In this document: piece by piece, positions 1 through 6,170 of the stretch
Layout of the letters: each line of letters opens with the position of its first letter
Numbering within the stretch: position 1 is the first letter of the stretch
Assembly: GCA_025464585.1 (NCBI GenBank)
Contig: JAODGL010000195.1
Span: 1-8,858 of the forward strand
Length of the DNA stretch: 8,858 bases
Origin: Methanosarcinales archaeon
GTDB taxonomy: Archaea > Halobacteriota > Syntropharchaeia > Alkanophagales > Methanospirareceae
Direction of reading: 5' to 3'
Notes under the pieces: generated by a model
What the model was told of the DNA's origin: nothing
Database searches by the model: none
The model's input: only the letters and a program-made list of their open reading frames with translations
Made by a program: the position numbers and the translations under genes

Positions 1-294
1 GCAGGCGAGAAAGCTGCGGATTTGTTCAACGAATTTTATTCTGATTACGATTTCGCAGTTTTGCTGGGTATTCCGCATGCGGTGCCCCTGGAAAAGAAGA
101 ATGAAATGGAGATATTCTCGGTTACTAACGGTCCAAGAACGATTGAGCCGTTAAAATGGCTTGGGCATGACCATGCAGTGCTTGAGATTGACCTCCACCC
201 AAAGACAATGGGTGCTACGGGCATTATTCCTTCTGAATTCGGTGATATGTTATTGAAGCTGAATGCGATAAAGAAAACAGAAAATAAATTATAG
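1..294 (+). CDS. 3' end of an unidentified protein (partial, runs off the left edge)
   Basis: The frame is open from the first base of the window to a TAG stop at 292-294, giving 97 residues of a C-terminus whose start lies upstream. A TTG at 22 is internal to the same frame and is probably not the true start. The visible part is a soluble mixed alpha/beta sequence, with a proline-flanked stretch GIPHAVPLEKKNEMEIF, then KWLGHDHAVLEIDLHPK and a closing GIIPSEFGDMLLKL. Two histidines in GHDH and the acidic EIDLH could bind metal, but I do not recognise the family. No signal peptide or membrane segment is visible in this part. It ends 18 bp before the ornithine cyclodeaminase-like gene on the same strand, with similar base use, so the two are probably co-transcribed and the function may concern amino-acid metabolism. 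That link is inference. Confidence 0.75.
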   Translation, partial: AGEKAADLFNEFYSDYDFAVLLGIPHAVPLEKKNEMEIFSVTNGPRTIEPLKWLGHDHAVLEIDLHPKTMGATGIIPSEFGDMLLKLNAIKKTENKL

Positions 295-312
295 AAGGAC
301 GTTATAATATAA

Positions 313-1287
313 ATGAAAAAGATAAAAGAGCTGGATGCCTTTCTTATAACAGATGAAGAACTAAAAGAAACGGTAGAGAGCATAGGATGGAAGACTTTCA
401 TTTCTGAGATTAAAAAAGGTTTTGAGCAAAGCTCTTCAGGACAAATTGCGGTACCTGAGAAGGTGCTTATTGATACCGGAGTGTCTGACATGAGATGCAT
501 GCCGGCGTACCTGCCGAAATATAATCCCAATTATTGCGGCGTGAAGATTGTTACCACTGCACCTGAGAATAAAAAACTCGGCTTACCTACGGTATTGGGT
601 GAATATTTGCTCAGGGATGCCGAAACACAGAGATTGGTGGCGATAATACAGGCTGAGGAGATGACTGCTTATAGAACCGGAGCTGCTACCGGTATTGCTA
701 CCGAAGCGTTATCGAGGACGGATTGCAAAACACTCGGCATAATAGGGACGGGAAAACAAGCTCCTTACCAGGCTAAGGCAATACTGACTGTAAGACCTTC
801 TATTAATAGAATAAAGGTGTTTAATATATCAGAAGAACAAGCGATGAATTTTAAACAGAAATATGAATCCGAACTTGGTATTGATATAGCTGTTGTCAGT
901 CTAAAAGAAACCCTGGATTCGGACATTGTTACAACGGTAACCACAGCCACGGAACCTTTCATTTTTCCTGAACTGATAAGTTCTGGGATGCATCTTAACG
1001 GAGTCGGCGCAGACTCGAAAACGAAGATAGAATTCGACCCGGGCGTGCTGAGAAAATCCAGGATATTCATTGACGATTTGTCACAGTGTATACATTCGGG
1101 TGAGGTATATCAGGGATTGAAAAAAGGAGTGGTAAAAAAAGAGGATTTGATTCCTCTGGGTGATGTATTGCTCGCGAAAACAGAGGGTAGAACGAGCGAT
1201 GATGATATAACTTTCTTCAAATCAACTGGTGTTGCTTTTGAGGATTTAATTACTGCAATAATGGTCTTTGAGAGGGCAAAAGAGTGA
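313..1287 (+). CDS. Ornithine cyclodeaminase / mu-crystallin family NAD(P)-dependent dehydrogenase
   Basis: This 324-residue protein has the usual family length and landmarks. The substrate-side motif GVKIVTTAPEN (76-86, Lys78) is followed by YRTGAATGIATEALSR (120-135, Arg121). A Rossmann nucleotide-binding turn GIIGTGKQA lies at 142-150, the acidic motif NGVGADS at 229-235 (Asp234), and DDLSQCIHSGE at 254-264. The C-terminal signature FFKSTGVAFEDLITA spans 301-315. Lys78, Arg121 and Asp234 correspond to the conserved active-site positions of the family. Members either cyclise L-ornithine to proline plus ammonia, or act as alanine dehydrogenases or imino-acid (ketimine) reductases; sequence alone does not separate these, so I give no gene symbol. 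The ATG at 313 is preceded by a weak GAAGGA at 294-299, about 13 nt away. It probably shares a transcript with the partial gene upstream. Arginine codons are almost all AGA/AGG, in contrast with the next gene. Confidence 0.93.
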   Translation: MKKIKELDAFLITDEELKETVESIGWKTFISEIKKGFEQSSSGQIAVPEKVLIDTGVSDMRCMPAYLPKYNPNYCGVKIVTTAPENKKLGLPTVLGEYLLRDAETQRLVAIIQAEEMTAYRTGAATGIATEALSRTDCKTLGIIGTGKQAPYQAKAILTVRPSINRIKVFNISEEQAMNFKQKYESELGIDIAVVSLKETLDSDIVTTVTTATEPFIFPELISSGMHLNGVGADSKTKIEFDPGVLRKSRIFIDDLSQCIHSGEVYQGLKKGVVKKEDLIPLGDVLLAKTEGRTSDDDITFFKSTGVAFEDLITAIMVFERAKE

Positions 1288-1329
1288 ATAAAAAAATAAA
1301 TACAGGATAAGCAAAATAAAAAAATTGAC

Positions 1330-2274
1330 ATGCGAATTGAAATACTCGGCACCGAGTCCCTGGGTGTTCGTGGTTTGAGCTGTGTGGTCAAAGCAAAAGA
1401 ACGGAAGATAGTCATTGACCCCGGGTTGGCATTGGGCTACACTCGCCACGGACTGCTTCCCCACCCTTTGCAGGTCGCAGTTGGCGAAACAGTCCGTCAG
1501 AAAATCCTGTTGGCTTTGGAAGACGCTACTGATGTCGTGTTCAGCCATTTCCATGGCGACCACGTCCCCCTGGTAGATGCGAATCCATTTCAGATGCCGG
1601 CGCAAAAGGTAGCTGCCTTATGCCAGGCACGAAAAATCCGGTTCTGGGCTAAAGGACCTCATGGGCTTTCTCAAAACATGGTGCAACGATTACAGTCCTT
1701 ACGGCTTGCACTGGAGAACGACCTGCCGAATGCCGAAGGGCAGAGTGACGGACTTTTGACTTTTTCTCTTCCTGTTCCACATGGACAGAGAAGTGAACAT
1801 CGCGGCTTTGTAATGATGACAAGAGTCGAAGAAGGAAAAGAAGTATTCGTGCATGCTTCTGACATCCAACTGCTCGATGACGACACAGTGACCTGCATCC
1901 TCGCCTGGCAGCCAACGATTGTGCTGGCTTCTGGTCCTCCTCTGTACTTGCCGCATCTTTCTCAGAAACAACGCCAAATGGCATGGCACAATGCATTGCG
2001 GCTTGCTCATAGGGTTGATACTTTAATTCTCGACCATCATTTGATGCGCTCTAATGGCGGGGCTCGCTGGCTGGATAAGCTGTCTTCCATTACTGAGCAC
2101 AAGGTTATATGTGCTGCCGATTTCTTGGGACGTCATCGAACTCTGCTCGAAGCATGGCGACAGCGTTTGTATGCGGAGATGCCCGTACCTGAAGGATGGC
2201 ACAAAGCCTTCGCTCTTGGCGAGGTTGACACCAGGCGATACCGTAGTAGGAAATATGCTCCACAAATATGCTAA
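1330..2274 (+). CDS. Metallo-beta-lactamase-fold hydrolase, UPF0282/COG2248 type
   Basis: This 314-residue protein belongs to the metallo-beta-lactamase superfamily. The N-terminus (ILGTESLGVRGLSC, then IVIDPGLALGYTRHGLLPHP) resembles the archaeal UPF0282 group, a family without an established biochemical function. Metal-ligand positions are all present: SHFHGDH at 72-78 (His73, His75, Asp77, His78), a further His at VPHG (151), Asp178 in HASDIQ, and a terminal histidine in LDHHLMR (236/237). It should therefore be an intact two-metal hydrolase in the cytoplasm; no signal peptide or membrane segment is seen. The substrate is unknown. The gene looks foreign: arginine is mostly CGN, isoleucine mostly ATT/ATC, and GC is visibly higher than in the flanking genes. 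The ATG at 1330 has no convincing Shine-Dalgarno; an A/T-rich stretch at 1287-1302 could hold a TATA box for a near-leaderless transcript. Confidence 0.88.
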   Translation: MRIEILGTESLGVRGLSCVVKAKERKIVIDPGLALGYTRHGLLPHPLQVAVGETVRQKILLALEDATDVVFSHFHGDHVPLVDANPFQMPAQKVAALCQARKIRFWAKGPHGLSQNMVQRLQSLRLALENDLPNAEGQSDGLLTFSLPVPHGQRSEHRGFVMMTRVEEGKEVFVHASDIQLLDDDTVTCILAWQPTIVLASGPPLYLPHLSQKQRQMAWHNALRLAHRVDTLILDHHLMRSNGGARWLDKLSSITEHKVICAADFLGRHRTLLEAWRQRLYAEMPVPEGWHKAFALGEVDTRRYRSRKYAPQIC

Positions 2275-2310
2275 TAATCTTCTCTTCCGCTCCTTCAATA
2301 CTGAAATTAA

Positions 2311-2320
2311 CATATAAAGT
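2311..2320 (+). promoter_or_regulatory. Candidate archaeal TATA box upstream of the MBF1 gene
   Basis: CATATAAAGT lies 42-51 nt before the ATG at 2362, preceded by the purine-rich GAAATTAA, which could serve as a BRE. Transcription would then start near 2340-2345, leaving a short leader. A second TTTATAG-like element at 2336-2342 would instead give a leaderless message. Both readings are inference from position and composition. Confidence 0.45.
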
Positions 2321-2361
2321 TAAAAAAGAGAATAGTTTATAGTTGAACTAAAAAAGAACAA

Positions 2362-2736
2362 ATGACGCAGTGCGAGATATGTGGCACAGAGATAAAAGGA
2401 GAGGCACAATACATAATTATAGGCTCTTCGAAGCTGTTCGTCTGTAAATCATGTGCACGGTATGGAACAATTGTAGTGGATAAAAAGACAAAGCCCAAGA
2501 GCAGAGTAAAATCTGAATCACGATTATATGAGCAGATGGACCACGAGATAGAAGAGGGGATGGAAGAGGGTTATGGAAGAAGGATAAAAGAAGCGAGGGA
2601 AAAAGCAGGGCTAAAACAAGCAGAACTTGCAAAAAGGATAAATGAAAAACAGTCTTTGTTACGGAAGATAGAAAATGAAGAGATAATACCAGGTAAAGAA
2701 GTGATGAGGAAAATAAATCGTGTTCTTAATCTTTGA
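2362..2736 (+). CDS. Multiprotein bridging factor 1 (MBF1) family transcription factor, short form
   Basis: This 124-residue protein has the archaeal MBF1 layout. An N-terminal zinc ribbon carries CEIC at 4-7 and CKSC at 28-31, so Cys4, Cys7, Cys28 and Cys31 are the likely zinc ligands. A charged, flexible linker follows at about 38-70, then a HTH_3 (Cro/C1-type) domain at about 73-124 (RRIKEAREKAGLKQAELAKR is the first helix pair). Archaeal MBF1 proteins are DNA- or ribosome-associated co-regulators; the exact role here is not shown. The protein ends directly after the last HTH helix (KINRVLNL), whereas many archaeal homologues carry a further C-terminal tail, so this is a short form. I saw no sign of a frameshift. 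The stop codon sits 5 bp from the stop of the convergent membrane-protein gene. Confidence 0.9.
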   Translation: MTQCEICGTEIKGEAQYIIIGSSKLFVCKSCARYGTIVVDKKTKPKSRVKSESRLYEQMDHEIEEGMEEGYGRRIKEAREKAGLKQAELAKRINEKQSLLRKIENEEIIPGKEVMRKINRVLNL

Positions 2737-2741
2737 TTTCA

Positions 2742-3236
2742 TTACTGCGCTAAAGGCTTTAACAAGCTGAGAAACACCATGCTTACAATTATACATATTG
2801 CCAGTGCAGAAATGGATGCTTCTATTCCTATCGGGATTGCTCTTTCAATTGTGAGTTTCACACCGCCAAAAATGGCAACGAATGAGAAGGTTGCGCAAAC
2901 AGCCAGGAATAAGCCTTTAATAAGCGGTTCAAAACCATCCTTGCTTTTCTCCCTCCCCTTCTCCTTCCCTCTCACTCTCGCTTTCGATTCATAAAACACG
3001 GTGGAGATAACGAAGAAAATAGCAGTAATTAACAAAATGAAGTGTGCAGGAACTGGATTACCTCTGTTTGCAAAAAACATTAACCCAAGCGCTATGTAAA
3101 GCATGCCAAAAGCGAGTGCGGTTGATAGAACAAGCGTTTTCAGGTATTTCCTGTACCCCTCTATTCCTTTTATTTTTGCGAACACTTTTTCATAAAAAGA
3201 AGACCTGTGCCTTATTTTAAATTTTGCACTTTGCAC
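2742..3236 (-). CDS. Small membrane protein with four predicted helices, function unknown
   Basis: This protein of up to 164 residues is not a family I recognise. Hydrophobic segments sit at about 34-56, 63-82, 104-125 and 136-159, arranged as two hairpins. They are separated by a very basic loop at about 84-100 (SKARVRGKEKGREKSKDG), which by the positive-inside rule should face the cytoplasm, as should the basic N-terminus. That gives an N-in, C-in topology. No catalytic motif is visible. The start is uncertain: the GTG at 3234-3236 lies inside a heptanucleotide repeat, and a GTG at residue 18 (3183-3185) is an alternative that keeps all four helices. The gene follows the HhH-like gene on the same strand by 28 bp and converges with the MBF1 gene. 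It may be the last gene of the coiled-coil/HhH transcript, which is inference. Confidence 0.7.
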   Translation of the reverse strand: MQSAKFKIRHRSSFYEKVFAKIKGIEGYRKYLKTLVLSTALAFGMLYIALGLMFFANRGNPVPAHFILLITAIFFVISTVFYESKARVRGKEKGREKSKDGFEPLIKGLFLAVCATFSFVAIFGGVKLTIERAIPIGIEASISALAICIIVSMVFLSLLKPLAQ

Positions 3237-3251
3237 TTTTCATTTTTCATT
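3224..3251. repeat. Four-unit heptanucleotide tandem repeat (TTGCACT x2, TTTCATT x2)
   Basis: Read on the plus strand, four consecutive 7-bp units occupy 3224-3230, 3231-3237, 3238-3244 and 3245-3251. They are TTGCACT, TTGCACT, TTTCATT and TTTCATT, so two variants of one heptamer differ at two positions. On the minus strand they read AATGAAA twice and AGTGCAA twice. The array fills most of the short gap between the HhH-like gene and the membrane-protein gene and supplies the GTG annotated as the latter's start. Function is unknown. Confidence 0.8.
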
Positions 3252-3264
3252 GAATGTCTTGCGC

Positions 3265-3948
3265 TCACAGTGCTTCCCATTCTCCCTTACCCATATCCGA
3301 TTCCCGCAACCATATCGCCCAGCAGATCAGTATTTGCGAATATCCAATTTCTTTCGACAGCCTCTCCATCTCCTCGATAAATCGCAAATCATCATTCGCA
3401 TGAACACCAAACTCTTGTTCCACCACGCGCTTTATTATTTTATCCGGCATGCTCGTATCTACGCCTGCTTGCATCCGGAGATACTGGAATGTAATCAGCC
3501 CGACACCGCTAATTCGTCCTATTTCATCCTTCTTCCATTCTTTATGGTTTGCGTGCTCTGCCCAATATCTCAATGCAGCAAAATCACCATCTAACTCTCT
3601 ATCCCTCTTAATGCCGTTTAACACACGGCTTATATCTATTGCAGCCTGCCAAACACGTCTGTTATTCATCAGCGCTCTCAGTCTTGCATCTTCTGACGAA
3701 AGTCTTGAAAATGCCTTAAACGAACTTATCTCTCCTGTGTGTACGTATTCTCTGTAAAATTGCTTTACACGAGGCACAACGATCTTGAAGTAATTTAACC
3801 CGATCGAATCCAGCGAGGCATCCACAACAATCAATACCGCATTTCCATCCCACCGCTTACCATTCAAACATCGCTGTTCTCCTTCTTTCGCCGCCGCAAG
3901 AAGTTCCTCAAATCTATCTTCAAAGATCTCCCTTGCCTTCCGCACCAT
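3265..3948 (-). CDS. Diverged helix-hairpin-helix (HhH-GPD-like) protein, function unknown
   Basis: This 227-residue, largely helical protein has no signal peptide or membrane segment. The recognisable part is a helix-hairpin-helix at about 142-170: IGRISGVGLITFQYLRM followed by AGVDTSMPDKIIKRVV. This matches the layout of HhH-GPD DNA glycosylases, in which GVG forms the hairpin and an Asp in a V-D-T context about 15-20 residues later is catalytic; here that would be Asp164. The Lys that bifunctional glycosylase/lyases carry just after the hairpin glycines is absent (GVGLITF). I also see no Cys cluster for an iron-sulfur loop. It could be a monofunctional glycosylase or a DNA-binding protein without catalysis. 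The ATG at 3948 lies 14 bp after the stop of the coiled-coil gene, so the two are very likely one operon. The family assignment is from motif recognition only. Confidence 0.8.
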   Translation of the reverse strand: MVRKAREIFEDRFEELLAAAKEGEQRCLNGKRWDGNAVLIVVDASLDSIGLNYFKIVVPRVKQFYREYVHTGEISSFKAFSRLSSEDARLRALMNNRRVWQAAIDISRVLNGIKRDRELDGDFAALRYWAEHANHKEWKKDEIGRISGVGLITFQYLRMQAGVDTSMPDKIIKRVVEQEFGVHANDDLRFIEEMERLSKEIGYSQILICWAIWLRESDMGKGEWEAL

Positions 3949-3962
3949 AACGAAATGAATCG

Positions 3963-4829
3963 CTATTTTAACATCATCTCAGATTTTTGAAGCCGCAACA
4001 AATCTTCAGTACTCAGCTTTTCCCCACCTCTGAACCTTTCATAAATACTCTTAGCTCGCTTTCTCGCTTCCACTCTCTCTCTGAATCCGAAATCTTCCCT
4101 TATCTTCCTCCTCAGCCCGTTTATTACACGATTAAAGTCTTTTATGTCCCGAAGATGCCTTATGAAAAGTCTGTGTGCGTTATCAGCTTCCTCCTGCGCC
4201 TCTATAAAAAGCCTGTGCGCCTCATCAGCCTTTTCTCTCACCCTATCCGCTTCTTTAAACCACTCCACCATCTTATCATGGCATTCATGGGAAAGTTTAA
4301 CGTATTTTATCACATCTTCGTGGTATTTATCCGCTTCTCTCCGGTATCGCTGCGCCTTCCTCAGCAATTCCTTCAACTTCTTGTCCTTCTCCAATTCCTT
4401 CTGCATTCCATCGAATTCCTTCCTCAGCTCCGTTATCTTCGCCACTAACTTCTTCTCCTTATCCTTGCTGAGTACTTCTACCTGCTGCTTTAACTCTAAC
4501 TCATCTATTCTTCTTCTGAGCCTTTCAAAAACTTCTATACTCTTTAAGTCATTCTTCTTCCGCAACTTCTCCACCATCGAATAATACGTAGATGCCTTTC
4601 TATTCAACTCACCGCGCTTTGCCTTCTTCTCCTCTATTAGCTTCTCATATACCTCTCTTTGCTTCTTAAAACCCTTTGCACGCTCTACCGCCTCTTTTAT
4701 TCGTCCATTTAACTCGTCCCTCAATTCTGACCATTTACTCGCTTCTGAGTTTAACTCAGCCCTTCTCCTCTTATACTCCTCTGCTCTCTTTATTACTTCC
4801 GCTCTCCGCTCAACTAAATCCTCAAGCAT
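3963..4829 (-). CDS. Archaeal coiled-coil protein of COG1340 type
   Basis: The 288 residues are almost wholly charged heptad-type helix from residue 2 to about 265, rich in Glu, Lys and Arg, with no membrane segment or signal peptide. Length, the repeated ADxAH pattern near 196-228 and the closing FRGGEKLSTEDLLRLQ match the archaeal COG1340 coiled-coil family, whose function is not established. Within it, ADEAHRLFIEAQEE (201-214) is followed directly by ADNAHRLFIRHLRD (215-228), a 14-residue tandem duplication. No Walker A or B motif is present, so it is not an SMC or Rad50 ATPase. The ATG at 4827-4829 is a few bases after a plausible transcription start from the TATA box at 4856-4864. The HhH-like gene follows after 14 bp, suggesting co-expression; a structural or DNA-associated role for the pair is inference. 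Confidence 0.88.
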   Translation of the reverse strand: MLEDLVERRAEVIKRAEEYKRRRAELNSEASKWSELRDELNGRIKEAVERAKGFKKQREVYEKLIEEKKAKRGELNRKASTYYSMVEKLRKKNDLKSIEVFERLRRRIDELELKQQVEVLSKDKEKKLVAKITELRKEFDGMQKELEKDKKLKELLRKAQRYRREADKYHEDVIKYVKLSHECHDKMVEWFKEADRVREKADEAHRLFIEAQEEADNAHRLFIRHLRDIKDFNRVINGLRRKIREDFGFRERVEARKRAKSIYERFRGGEKLSTEDLLRLQKSEMMLK

Positions 4830-4855
4830 TCTTGTTTATATCACTTGTACCTATC

Positions 4856-4864
4856 CTTTATAAA
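4856..4864 (-). promoter_or_regulatory. Candidate TATA box for the coiled-coil/HhH operon
   Basis: On the minus strand TTTATAAAG stands 27-35 nt upstream of the ATG at 4829, preceded by an A-rich BRE-like stretch (AAAAAAGCA). The predicted transcription start near 4835 gives a leader of only a few bases. The 67-bp gap after the glyA stop also holds A/T-rich sequence with no hairpin. The assignment rests on position and match to the archaeal consensus. Confidence 0.55.
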
Positions 4865-4896
4865 TGCTTTTTTATTTTTACCTTTATTTTTATTGG

Positions 4897-6168
4897 TTAG
4901 AAAGAAAATGCTTCTGGAAATTTATACGCATCTTCACCATCAAAGCAATATTGCACATGCTGAAAGACCTTCCTTAACTCTATGACCTCTTCCTTTACCC
5001 TATTCTCATCTTCCTCCTCTATTACCACCCTTTTTATAAAAGATGCTATCTCTCTCATCTCTGATTCCTTCATTCCTATTCGAGTGAGCTCCTGCACGCC
5101 CAGCCTGATACCCGATGGCGTTTCAGGAGTTTTATCGAAAGGCAGCATGTTCTTATTTGTTATTATATTCGCTTTTTCCAATTTCCTTGCAACCGCATCC
5201 CCACCACCGTAGTCACGAACGTCAACTGCAATTTGATGCGATTCGGTAAAACCTTTATGCTCGCATAAAACCTCGAACCCTTCCTCGTATAAACCCTCTG
5301 CTAATGCTTTTGCATTTGATAGTATCTGCGATGCATACTTTGCGGCAAAATGTTTCATCTCCACTAATGTAACTGCCAACCCGGCAACGTGATGCAGATG
5401 ATGGTTGCTCACCGTTCCCGGGAACACCGCTTTATCTATTCCTTCGCTCAGGCTATTGCCACACAGTATTATCGCACCTTGAGGACCAGGAAAGGTTTTA
5501 TGCGTGCTGCTCGTGACTACATCCGCTCCTTCCCTCAACGGGTCTTGAAATCTCTTACCTGCGATGAGACCCAGTACATGAGAAGCATCGTACACTATCC
5601 TCGCATCCACTTCATCCGCAGCCTCTCTCGCCTCCAAAATAGGATGTGGAAAAAGAAATAGACTGCCACCGAGTAATATTAGCTCTGGTTTATATTCCCT
5701 TATCTCCTTCACCATCCTGTCCCTATCTATATTCATCTCTTGTGGGTCAAAGGGAAGATTTTTTAATTTTAAATCCCGTATCGAAGGCACTGAATACCTC
5801 GAATGGCTTATATGACCACCATCATGTACGGACAGCGCCATCATCTTATCACCCGGAGAAGTAAGAGCAAAAAGAGCCGCGATATTCGCATTTACTCCTG
5901 AGGTTGGCTTTACATTCACATGCTCCACCTCGAAAAGCTCCTCCGCATACCTTATCGTGAGCTTCTCTATCTCATCTATGTATTTGCATCCCTGGTAAAA
6001 CCTGTTCCCGACGTCCCCTTCTGCATATCTATGCGACAGGTCCGAAGCAAGGAGTAGCCTTACTGTATTACTTGTAATGTTCTCGCTCGCTATGAGTGGG
6101 AGTGCATTTTCAAACAGTTCGTGATGCTTCCTCACCGCCTCCATAACACCTTCTATCTCCTCTTGCAT
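4897..6168 (-). CDS. glyA: Serine hydroxymethyltransferase
   Basis: This PLP enzyme interconverts serine and glycine, passing the one-carbon unit to a pterin carrier (tetrahydrofolate or, in many archaea, tetrahydromethanopterin), in the cytoplasm. The 423 residues match the full family length. Visible motifs are PLIASEN (24-30), SHRYAEGDVGNRFYQG (45-60), KPTSGVNAN near 87-95, YDASHVLG (193-200, with Asp194 and His197 at the cofactor), the PLP lysine Lys224 in TSSTHKTFPGPQGA, and the substrate-carboxylate arginine Arg355 in SGIRLG. The insertions usual in bacterial and eukaryotic enzymes look short, as in archaeal forms. The ATG at 6166-6168 begins 2 bp after the pyrB stop, with a weak AGGAAG as ribosome site inside the end of pyrB, so translation is probably coupled to it. 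Which pterin it uses cannot be told from this window. Confidence 0.97.
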   Translation of the reverse strand: MQEEIEGVMEAVRKHHELFENALPLIASENITSNTVRLLLASDLSHRYAEGDVGNRFYQGCKYIDEIEKLTIRYAEELFEVEHVNVKPTSGVNANIAALFALTSPGDKMMALSVHDGGHISHSRYSVPSIRDLKLKNLPFDPQEMNIDRDRMVKEIREYKPELILLGGSLFLFPHPILEAREAADEVDARIVYDASHVLGLIAGKRFQDPLREGADVVTSSTHKTFPGPQGAIILCGNSLSEGIDKAVFPGTVSNHHLHHVAGLAVTLVEMKHFAAKYASQILSNAKALAEGLYEEGFEVLCEHKGFTESHQIAVDVRDYGGGDAVARKLEKANIITNKNMLPFDKTPETPSGIRLGVQELTRIGMKESEMREIASFIKRVVIEEEDENRVKEEVIELRKVFQHVQYCFDGEDAYKFPEAFSF

Positions 6169-6170
6169 GT

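Noticed and set aside
301..312. TTATAATATAA just before the OCD start as a promoter TATA box
   Set aside because: It abuts the ATG, so transcription would start inside the gene; the gene is more likely read from the upstream gene's transcript.
45..530. Minus-strand open frame of 161 codons opposite the partial gene and the OCD gene
   Set aside because: It is antisense to two well-supported coding regions, is serine/phenylalanine rich as expected of a shadow frame, and has no recognisable motif.
1649..2010. Several overlapping minus-strand open frames inside the hydrolase gene
   Set aside because: They arise from the higher GC of this gene; the plus-strand frame has all catalytic motifs and these have none.
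2054..2317. Plus-strand frame of 87 codons overlapping the end of the hydrolase and reaching into the intergenic gap
   Set aside because: Most of it lies inside the hydrolase in another frame, and it shows no family signature or ribosome site.
3208..3250. Thirteen-codon ATG frame across the heptad repeat on the minus strand
   Set aside because: It is simply the repeat read in frame and ends at a TAA within the membrane-protein gene; there is no evidence that it is translated.
3987..4584. Two plus-strand open frames opposite the coiled-coil gene
   Set aside because: The antisense of Glu/Lys/Arg-rich coiled coil naturally gives long Ser/Phe/Leu-rich frames; these are shadows, not membrane proteins.
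3963..4829. Coiled-coil gene as an SMC, Rad50 or SbcC fragment
   Set aside because: There is no Walker A, signature or Walker B motif, and the length and C-terminus fit a complete stand-alone COG1340-type protein.
5389..5864. Two plus-strand frames opposite glyA
   Set aside because: They are antisense to conserved catalytic motifs of glyA and carry no domain of their own.
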